DNA of 64,000 nucleotides from Siphonodentalium dalli. Taxonomy: Eukaryota; Mollusca; Scaphopoda; Gadilida; Siphonodentaliidae. Location: the NCBI GenBank assembly GCA_032622095.1, contig CP136064.1, positions 5,263,512-5,327,511 of the forward strand. The letters run 5' to 3'. Positions 33,901 to 45,500 of this stretch are shown here, one piece after another. Positions within the stretch are counted from its first letter, which is position 1; the number at the start of each line of letters is the position of its first letter. The position numbers were made by a program, and so were the translations under genes. Below the pieces are notes generated by a model, which searched no databases, was not told the DNA's origin, and worked only from the letters and a program-made list of their open reading frames with translations.

Positions 33901-36900
33901 ATGCGATGAAATACGATGACAGAGAACTCCCTGGTCAACAGAAGAGCATATAATTATATTGTGCCCCCGGGTCAACATAATGACTATACTAACGACATAA
34001 GGCCACCTGGTGAGCTCGATGAAATTAATAAGAAGAACTGTCAAAACATAGACCTTCGAGAAGACATGTCGTACCCTTGTAATGACTGCGGGCTTTTGTT
34101 CGAAGATCATTATGATGTTCAGAGACACGTAAAAAAACTGGTGTCAAGAAAATAAGTTAAAACGAAAATTAACTGAGGACACGGATGATAGTCAGAATAA
34201 GAAAATTAAATTGAATGAAGATGAATACTTCAAAAGTTTGTGTGATGAGAGTAGAGATAAAACACATAAGGAATGGAGTGATAAAGTGGACACGTATAAG
34301 GAAAATGGTTCGAAAGAAACAGAAGCAAAAGAACAAGCTTACAAGGACCTTAAAAGTAAAGATATGAAGCAATTTATGACTGGTTATGCTATGACAATAT
34401 TTGCGTATCTGCAGCTGCGCAATGGGACTCTGCACAACAGAGTCATGGATAAAGTCGACAAATATTTGAATAATGGTTATGGAGAATGTGATGCATTGAA
34501 AATGTCAATATTAAAGTACAAACCGATGCTAGAAAAATACATGGACGAAACAAATGACACTTCTGACGAAAGTGATGACAATTCGGACGATTAAATTTCA
34601 ATAAATTTCATCAACATGATATTCTCGTTTTCGTTATATATCTATAAGCGGGGAGAGAGTGAGTGGATTATTGGGAATTGTAGAGTGAGAAACGATACAT
34701 AAATGGTACATTAAGAGCCCGAAAATTTGAACTTTAAATATTGTTCTGTGTCATTTTAACTTTCAACCACTGCGCTTGTATTGTTAACATTCATTCATAA
34801 TGAGTGTCTTGTGTCCCTTTAGAGTGTCTTGTGTTCCTTTAATATTCAAACACCAATATTGCATCACGTCCCTTGTTTCGTGTCACTTTAACATTCCACA
34901 CCGTGCGTGCATTATCCCCCTTTAATTATGTCATAGCGTTGGTACATAGAAGACTGTATAACACTATGCCTATGTCTGTATATGTTGTCACATCGTGAGT
35001 GTATTGTCCACCTTTAATGGTGTCGTAGCGTGTGTACATATAAGACTGTATAACACTATGTCTATGTATGTATGTGTTGGAACATTTAAGAAAGATGTGA
35101 AATATAAATGTCAAGACTCAGTTCATTCGTGTAGTAATTTCGTATCAGTTAAACGCTCTTCATTCGTGTATTACCAACAGGTAAGTTGCACTATTTTTGA
35201 AAGCAATCAAGGTGGCGTACCTCGGTTTGACATTTTCATTAAATTACAATAACCCTCGGCTGTGGTGTAACATGTTTATAGTTTATAGTCAAATAACCCA
35301 GAGTGATTTAATTCACAATGAAGTACACTGACACTCCACTGATAATTGACATACAACTGTATAAGTGAACATCAAGTAATGTGTGGCTCCAATGTGTGGG
35401 GGATAAAGGACATCATACTGTTTTGACTAAATGACCATCTATTATTGAGAATGAATAGACTCGATCACGCGCTTTGTTATTTACGTACAAGGTCATACTT
35501 CTCTATAGACAGTGACTATTTTATTCCAGTGTCTGTGAACGCATGGCTAACCTACATTCCAGAAATTCATTCAGAAGCGATATGTATTGTTTATCCAGAG
35601 CTTAAGTGTGTAAACATCACATTTTGCTCGTCACGCTATGACCGCAGTCAGTCCATGTAAACATGATACAATTGTACCTGAGCTTATCGGCTGATGAGTA
35701 AATCCAATGATAAGCTGACAAATTAGATTCATGCATAAACGTAAGGTAATTTTTGTTATGGTCATGTTTTTTGTTAAGACCATGTTCTAACATAGATCGA
35801 TAAATAAAGTTAAAGGTCATTATATTCCACAGTCAAATCTATTGGTGATCGAATTTGATAACTATTTTATTGGAACTAAGAGTATTATTTACGTGAGATC
35901 AATGAGTCCAATTATTATAAATAATACATTGCAGGCATCGGTGGATACCCGATTGCCACATTTAGTGATCACGTGATAAACTGATAAAATGTCCAAGTGA
36001 CGTACTATATGTATGCATTCTGATCCGCTGTTGTTATTCATTCCATAACGTAATGCCTCAGGCCAGTCGAAAATTGGTTGCTCGTCATCTTCATTATATT
36101 GAAATTTTTGAAGTTTTCAAAATTTGTGAAATTTTTTGAAATTTTTGAAATTTTTGAAGTTTTTGAAGTTTTTGAAATTTTTGAAGTTTTGGAAATTTTG
36201 GAAATTTTGGAAATTTTTGAAGTTTTTGAAATTTTTGAAGTTTTGGAAATTTTTAAAATATTTGAAAGTTTTTGAAATTTTTGAAATTTTTTAAGTTTTT
36301 GAAATTTTTGAAGTTTTGGGTTTTGAAAAAAAAAAATTGGGAATATTTTACTACAAACAATTTTAACACCCAAAAATCTATTTTTAGATGTGGGTCTAAC
36401 AAGCCTCCTGTACTACTACTACTGCATCTGGTTCAATACTCTAAAATCCAAGGACAGTCAATCCATTCTCAAGATTTTAAATTATGCTTGAATTTTGACC
36501 ATTTTTTGTGTATTGGATATATTTTTGCTTGACTTTAGACCATGTTTTGTGCGTTGGGTTCAGTGCAATCTCTCGTGTCTCAGACAGGAGTTTTCGGCTT
36601 GCTCAGAACAGGTTACGAAATGACGTTTCAGAAAGAAATGATGAAATGTAAAGTTAATATTTTATTTAAACAGTGGTACTTCGTAATAGGATTAAGTTGT
36701 CTTAATTATACATTTTGAAGCGAGATGGACATACCAGTTAGCTAATTATCAAGGTTATTTGATGTTGTTCTCGCGAGTTTCTTCACTTCACGTTCAGATG
36801 AAGATCGCTCCAGAGGTTTGCATTAGAACCAAATCAGTCACTTGATCTATTGTCTGTTTGCAGATCTCTGAATTCAAGTTTGAACTGCGCTTGGGGAATT

Positions 36901-39559
36901 GCTGGGGAATGTCCTATGTTTGAGCGGCTATTCTTCGATTTGTTGCCACAAGGTCTGGGAGGTACAGCAAATACGGTCTGCTCGGCAGGTGAGAAGGGAA
37001 GCGTATATAGTGTCCCATTACGAGCGGTTACAGTTATTCGACGCAAAGTTTATAAACATTGCTATGTCTTCGGTGAATGTGACACAGTCGAGTGAATTGG
37101 AATTTTTAAGTCAATGGCATGGGTGTCGTAGCAGAGGGCATAAAGGGGGGGGAGGCATCACCTTGCCCTTAATTGACTGACGCATATAAAAATGCATAAT
37201 TTACAATTGGAAAAAGTGCCCGCCTGACACTGCAGATGTAGTACTTCCGGTTCACTGATGATGCCTACGTGTTCTATCCGACTTTTACGAAGTATAGAGT
37301 AAAGTGCCCATGTTGTACTGTGTTTGACAATTAGAGACGGATTATCTTTGTCATATCATCATGGCGAACCTCTGATTTTTGCTAGACCATATATGGTAAT
37401 TTAATGTGCGAATACGATGTTTGCGCAAAGGCCCCTTGGCCAAAATATATCCGAAAATATCGGAATTCGGATGATATGCCTTATTATTCTGAACGGAAGA
37501 AGTTACGGGTACACTGGTATATACACTGTGGTGTCCTATACATTTACAAGGGCTCTATAGAACAAAACGAGCAATAGTTGTACGTAATTTTGGTTATACA
37601 CACTGAATTGTCACCGGGAACCAAAAAATGGTTCTTCATTTCGTTTCCTCGGGTACTGTTTTTTACAGTGTATGTCGGGACATATCGACAGAGATGTGGC
37701 AATACGAGAAGGGGGTGTCAAAAGTTTCAGAACACCGCACTAGTTCAGACCTAGAAGAGTACATTTTAATATTCTTTCGTGGAATATGAGCAAAACATAT
37801 CGACAAGAGCTCCGGTTTAATTCCAGATCACATGAATTTTGTTCAACCTTTGAAATAAAAAAACAATTCATTTTATCAGCAATGCATATATTCATGTGGA
37901 TGATTTTACCAATGAGTCACATGCACAGTTAATGATAAACATAGGTCATCTATAGTCAAGCTTCTAGCATAACTTATTTTAATCTTATCAGAATTCACAT
38001 GTAGATGTACATTAAAGGTACTCAATCCGATTAAGCACCCATAAATTACTATTTCTTTGATTCGAAATCGAGGAACCCACCCTTCAAAGCTCAGAGTGAT
38101 CAGATATCGATTTTTGTTATTATTTTAGATCTGGTCCACTTCCATGTGCTCAAACGGACAACTTACAGACACATCCAGGGTGTAAGATGGATAACTCTAA
38201 AATCAAGTGGTTATTATTGTTAGTAATAACCATTTGATTTTAGAGTTATCCATCTTACATCCGTAATTTGTCCGTTTGAGCACGTGGAAGTGGACCAGAT
38301 CTAAAAAATAAAAATAAAATAAAAATCGATATCTGATCACTCTGAGCATTGATGGTGGGTTCCTCGACTCGAATCAAATATTTTTTACCCCCGAAGCCAA
38401 AGAAATAGTAATTTAGGGGTGCTGAATCGGATTGAGTACATTTAATTCTCTCCTAATATATAATTAATGCTTCAGGCTGCAGAAATCTCGACGATGCATT
38501 GTCATCTTTAGAAAAGTGTCGCAAATTGCTGATAAAACCAGAAAATGATTCCGGCGCTGTCAGCCAAAAGGCGTGCAGGTACGATGCTTTATTTTGAGCT
38601 TTTGGTTAACCCTTTACCCAACAGAACGGCCCTGTGCCAATGCATTCTCTTATATATGCGAGTCGACCATAGGTCGCCTCGCATATATAAGAGACACATA
38701 TTAAAAATGATAAAATTGTCAAAGAATGTAGAAAAATATTATAAAAATTGTTAAAAAATGTAAGAATGTTTTTTTTTAGGCCAATGCATTCTCTTATATA
38801 TGCGAGGCGACCTATGGTCGACTCGCATATATAAGAGAATGCATTGGCACAGGGCATAACTGTAACCATCACAATGTGGTCAATGAACCGGTTCCAATGA
38901 TATCCATATTTGTATGGTGTTATTGAGACAGACCGAAGATATTTTAGGCTGTTGAAGCTTTATTTGGGCGTTTTTGGCCGTTTTGTTGGTTAAAGGGTTA
39001 AAATATCTTAATATTAATCACAATTATTGCTAAAACAATTTGGAGAAGTTTAAAGATGCATAATCTGATTAAGGGCCCCTCATTTACTATTTATTTGGAT
39101 TCGGGGTAAAAAATATTTTATTCGGCCGGGTTGCGGAACCCACCTATCAAAGCTCAGAGTTATTAGATATCGATTTTTGACTTCTATTATTTTTCACCAT
39201 CGATAATTAACAGTGGCCCAGTAAACAGTCGACGAGCCGACGGTCTCGGACCAAATTGGGAATGAAGATGGATAACTCTAAAATCAAGAGGCTTTCTGTT
39301 GGTAATAAGGCAAATTTCGTCGAACAACATGTTGATAAATAACACGTTTCGGGCAATTTTATACTATAGTTGACAGTGGTTAGCATTATTTTTGGGCAAT
39401 TAATCGATTCTGATAACTTAAGCAGCATTTTTTTAAATGTTTTATTTTTTTTTGGAATCTGATTACCATCGAATCGGATAAAGTACCTTTAACGAACGGT
39501 AACCTTACCACTGCAAATAAACCTGCAACAATAAAAAAAACACTCAAAAAGAAGCCCTT

Positions 39560-39591
<32 letters not shown>

Positions 39592-42500
39592 GTCTTTAAC
39601 CCTTCCTACACCTAATCTCATTGACGAGTAGTTCCCATAGGAAATGTTCAGATAATAAGTTAAACAAACAACCATTTCAACCATATTTCCCTCCAAAGAA
39701 TATGAATCGTTCTGCACTTATATTATCTTTTCATCATACTGCCGTCTGCTCCTATTACCTGGACATTCCTCAAATTAAATAATGAACTAATCCAATAAAT
39801 ACTTTTATAACTGAATGGGAGAATCCATTTAGTATAGAAAGGGTTAATACGTCTTTAAAACAGGATCTTATTAGAGAATCTGCTTTTAACATATTAGAAA
39901 TATAGACTTAAGAAATATATTTTCTAGATATAAGATCAAGAATTTTTTTTGTAAGTATACTCCCAAATTTTCTAGTCTAGAAAACTTTTCTTTGCATTTT
40001 GAGAAAATACTTCTTATAATTTTCTAGATATTTAGAAAAAGCCTTTCTGGGATTTCAGAAAAATTTTCTTACATTTTCTTGATATTGAGAAAATGACCTT
40101 CTATGATTTTAAGAAATTATTTTAAGAAAAATATGGGGAAAAAAAACCGATCCATTCTTAGAAAACACTAAGAAAAATATTCTCTTAAATAGAATTTAAA
40201 ATTTCTGTAAGAAATTAATTTTCAAATTTTTTTATGTAGGTATACTCCCCAAGATAATATTTCTTGTTATAAGTTTTGTTTTCTTTCTCAAAATAAGAAA
40301 CTCCTTTTTGGCAGTGTAACGATGATCGACATTGGCTATCTATTCATTTATCAGTTCAGAAATTCAGGATATATTTGATTGGATAGAAGCAGGGCATTCA
40401 TGTTATAAATATCACATTCATTATTAAATTGGGATCGAATTATAGATTTATATTTTAACAAGAATTAAAGTATATAAACATATATTCAAATATTGTATGC
40501 ATTCTACCTACTAGTACTACACAGTGGATTAATCCCATAAAAACTATTTCAAATATACTTTCCAAATTATGGTTTTGAAACAGAGCATGAATGTAATTTA
40601 AGGATAATATAACTATATGTAATTCATTCACAGGTCCTATACAGAATTTAAGAGCTGTCTCAGAAAAACAAAGCTTCCTGCGACATGTCCCCCTTGTGGA
40701 GTCGGTCATGGAAATTTTATACCCTCAACATGTATATAGTTCATTAGAGACCCAGTGTGATCAGACGACCACACCTAGTAAGTTTATCATGATATCATTA
40801 CCCCCCCCCCCCCCCACCCCCACCATGTCCCCTCGTGGAAATCTTATACCCTCAACATGTATATAATGCGTTAGAGACTCAGTGTGACAACCACACCTAG
40901 TAAGTTTAACAAGATATCATTACCCCCCCCCACCATGTCCCCTCATGGAGTCCATCATTACCCCCCCCCCCCTCCCCGCCCCCACCATGTCCCCTCATGG
41001 AGTTCATCATGGAAATCTTATACCCTCAACATGTATATAATGCGTTAGAGACTCAGTGTGACAACCAAACCTAGTAAGTTTAACAACATATCATTACCCC
41101 CCCCTCCCCCCCACCCCCACCATGTCCCTCATGGACTCCATAATGGAAATCTTATATCCTCAACATGTATTTAGTGTGTAGAGACGCAATGTGATCAGAC
41201 GACCACACCTAGTAAGTTTACCATGATATCATTACCCCCCCCCCCCCCCCCACCCCCACCCATGTCCCCTCATGGAGACCATCATGGAAATCTTATATCC
41301 TCAACATGTATATAGTGTGTAGAGACGCAATGTGATCAGACGACCACACCTAGTAAGTTTAACAATATATCATTACCCCGCCCCCCCCCCCACCATGTCC
41401 CCATTATGGAGTCCATCATGAAAATTTTATACCCTCAACATGTATATAATGCGTTAGAGACTCAGTGTGATGACCACTCCTAGTCAGTTTACCATGATAT
41501 CATTACCCCCCCCCCCCACCCCACCATGTCCCATTATGGAGTCCATCATGAAAATTTTATACCCTCAACATGTATATAGTGCGTTAGAGACATAATGTGA
41601 TCAGACGACTACACCTAGTATTAAAGTTTACCAAGATATCATCACCCCCCCCCCCCCACCCCACCATGTACCCTCAAGAAAATCTGATATCCTCAACATG
41701 AATATAATGCGTTAGAGACTCAGTGTGACAACCACACCTAGTAAGTTTAATGAGATATAATTACCCCCCCCCCCCCCCCCCCGTCATCCTGACATTCTGT
41801 GGTTCACATGTTTCAAATATGATATGCTAATTATAAAGCCTTCCAGATATGCATGTATTTGTGATAGTGAACTAGATTGCAATGGCTGAGACACTAATCC
41901 AAATGGAAGAATCTATTATTTCCAGATAAACAAAGAATTATAACTCTAGAACAGAAAATGCAAACAACGTTATTAAGGCCACCTTTTGAAAACACTCAAA
42001 CTCAATTTCGCAATAGTGCATTTCGCAGCTGAGGTGTTTTCTGTCTCTTTTGTGAGAATAAAATCATATTTTGTTCATAAATGATCAGGGGAAAGGTTAA
42101 CTCAAAAGTTAACAGAATGGGACAAGAATATTCTTATAAATAAGTCAGCTAAATCCAGAAGAATTTAACACCTTGTGTAATCACATGTGCTATCCAATCT
42201 GTTGTCTCAAATTATGGCTTCCAAAAAAGTACCCCAGTACTACAGTGGTAAATTAGCTTCATATCGAGGTAAATTACCCTGGTTAGAATTACTCTAGTAG
42301 AACCACCACACACATACTTACATCCTGGTAAGATACCTTGGTGAAATGGACCAAATGGGTCCATTTCACCATAGTAAAAAATACATGGATTGGTCTTCAT
42401 GTGTGCGTATAATATGGTGACGATTCATCATTTTAAATACCAGAGTAAATACCAGAGTGTTTTCACCATGGGTTACCAGAGTTTTTACCAGGGTAATATA

Positions 42501-45500
42501 TCAACTGTGCCACGAGGGCAGGGATGTGGCTAGAGGGGGGAGACTTTGGTCAAAATTTTCAACAGTTGGAAATTTCATTTCACACCAACAATGGGTTGAA
42601 AATGTTCTTGTCGTTAGATTTTCAAACAATTTATTGGGGGGAATTAATTGTTTTTTGACCAATATTTGCATATTTTCCTATTTTTTGTCAAAATTTTGGA
42701 CTGAAATGGTCATCAGTTGGAAATTTTCCAACCTTAGGGGGGGTGACAGGTTGGAAATTTCCAACACTTGGAAAGCTTGTGTCCTGGTCCTCTCCCGTGG
42801 CTAGTCAAAACTGCTACTAAATTTAAGAAAACAATATTGTCATACATTTGGTCAACATTCTCATTGGAATTGTCATCATTTGGAAATTTTCCAACCTAAG
42901 TGGGGGGGGGGTGTTAGGTTTGAAATTTCCAAACTCTAAGAAGGACTTGAGGCTAGTCAAGATGCTGTGTCACTGTCCCTCCCCCGTGACCAATACAAAA
43001 CTGCTAATTAGTTTAACAAAACAATAGTTTAGTACATTCGGTCAAACTTGTGGACTGAAATGGTCATCAGTTGGAGAATTTTCCAACCTAAGAGGGAGTA
43101 TGAGGTTTGAAATTTCCAACACTAGGGAAGCTTCAGTTGAGGCCAGTTTAGATGCTAGGATTTGCAATTTTCTTGTATAGTTTTCCAAATTTTCTCACAC
43201 CGGGCTGAACAAACATGGACGGACACAATGTCCTGGTGTCTTACCCGTAGCCGTGTGCATTTGTCTGGAGTAGGCTACTAGATGTTAGGATTTATGCAAT
43301 TCTCAGGTTAAAGTATCTGAATTTTCTTATACCGGGCATATAGAACAACATAGTTTATGAATACATAGGATATTAGGCCTGAGGACTGATGTGCAAGGGG
43401 GGTGCAAATGGAATTATGCAAAACTTGTGTTTGGTGGTCTGTGATTCTGATTCAAGGGGGGGGGGGTGCAATGGAATTATGCAAAATTGTGTTTGGTCTG
43501 TGATTCTGATTCAAGGGGGGGGGGGGGGGTGCAAATAATGGAATTATGCAAAAGTTGGGGCAATGGAGACCCTCTAGCCACATCCCTGCACGAGGGGACC
43601 TCTTGTATTATCAGGTCATCCCTGATAATGAAGAATACACCATTTAAATGTAAAAATATAGATCATAATCAAAGGCTAGCAAATGTACGCCACTCTGAAA
43701 CAATTTTTCTTGTGGTTTTCTACTCTTTTTCAGATACAAAAGAACCAAACGACTGCTTTTATATTGGGTCGACCAAAGTTTGAAAAATGTGTAACAATGC
43801 TGAAGGTATCCATGCGGAATAAAGTGGAGCCTTCTAATGTCGATAAAGAACAGTGTGTGTGAGTATCTAATATTTTCCATCCATACAGTGTGTGACTATC
43901 GAATGTGATATTGCTCTTTTACGTAAGATTCATGTGCTTCCAGTCTGAGATACAACCCTTAACATTCCCTGACGTTTTCATAGAATTTTCATGTTCAATT
44001 TTAATCCAATTTGCTACAGGGGTCAATCATCATGATGGGAACCTGTGCACCTGCGATTTGGACTTTGGTCGGACTCATATCGGCTGAGTTATTCAACTTT
44101 TTTACTTTGTATATCCAGATATACACTTCCACAGATGTTTTCTCAGAATATTCTTGTTCACTTTTAATCCAATTTGCTACAGGGGTCAATCATGATGGGA
44201 ACCTGTGCACCTGTGATTTGGAGTTCGGCTCCAGATATATTTGACTGATTTATGACCAATTTCAACTTAGAATTCTCCAGATTTGAGGTTTTTTTTTGTC
44301 AGGACGTTTTCTCAGAATTTTCTTGTTCAATTTGAATCCAATTTGCTACAGGTCAATCATCATGTGAACCTGTGAACCTGCGATTTGGAGTTTGGTCGGA
44401 CTCATATCGGCCGAACATAGCGGGTATACTTAGTCCCACCTGGGATAGGCCCATCTCTAGTTTCAATTGTTTTTTCAGTGATATATTCCAGAGAGCTTCC
44501 AAAAGGTACAGTGCTTCTGTCCTATTTTGTCAATAATAATGTTGGCATGAGCATTGAATATTCACGCTTGTATTTTTTATTGGAGATTTAGTGGGTGTCT
44601 TGTATTTTTATTGGAGATTAGTGGGTGTCTTGGGTTTTTATTGGAGATTAGGGGTTTTTATTGGAGATTAGTGGGTGTCTTGGTTGGAGATTAGTGGGTG
44701 TCTTGGGTTTTTATTGGAGATTAGTGGGTGTCTTGGTTGGAGATTAGTGGGTGTCTTGGGTTTTTTTATTGGAGATTAGTGGGTGTCTTGGGTTTTTTAT
44801 TGGAGATTAGTGGGTGTCTTGGTTGGAGATTAGTGGGTGTCTTGTATTTTTTATTGGAGATTAGTGGGTGTCTTGGGTTTTTTATGCAGATTAGTGGGTG
44901 TCTTTGGTTTTTTATTGGAGATTAGTGGGTGTCTTGGGTTTTTTATTGGAGATTAGTGGGTGTCTTGGGTTTTTTATTGGAGATTAGTGGGTGTCTCTGG
45001 TTTTTTATTGGAGATTAGTGGGTGTCTTGGGTTTTTTATGGAGATTAGTGGGTGTCTTGTATTTTTATGGAGATTAGTGGGTGTCTTGGGTTTTTTATTG
45101 GAGATTAGTGGGTGTCTTGGGTTTTTTATTGGAGATTAGTGGGTGTCTTGGGTTTTTTATTGGAGATTAGTGGGTGTCTTGTATTTTTATGGAGATTAGT
45201 GGGTGTCTCTGGTTTTTTATTGGAGATTAGTGGGTGTCTTGTATTTTTATGGAGATTAGTGGGTGTCTTGTATTTTTATGGAGATTAGTGGGTGTCTTGT
45301 ATTTTTTATTGGAGATTAGTGGGTGTCTTGGGTTTTTTATGGAGATTAGTGGGTGTCTTGGGTTTTTATTGGAGATTAGTGGGTGTCTTGTATTTTTATG
45401 GAGATTAGTGGGTGTCTTGGGTTTTTATTGGAGATTAGTGGGTGTCTTGTATTTTTATGGAGATTAGTGGGTGTCTTGGGTTTTTATTCGAGATTAGTGG

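Noticed and set aside
36078-36373. Phe-Glu-Ile-Phe-Glu-Val and Ser-Lys-Ile repeat ORFs
   Set aside because: Translations of the GAAATTTTT short tandem array on both strands.
30988-36863. A complete integrated virus or polinton around the ATPase
   Set aside because: No polymerase, integrase, protease or capsid motifs and no long terminal inverted repeats were seen; only the ATPase locus is supported.
40634-40777. Exon 7 read wholly in the second frame from its start, or as a terminal exon ending at the TAG at 40738
   Set aside because: The start of the exon aligns with exon 10 only in the first frame and the end only in the second; downstream exons 8-11 continue the module pattern, so a frame break fits better than an early stop.
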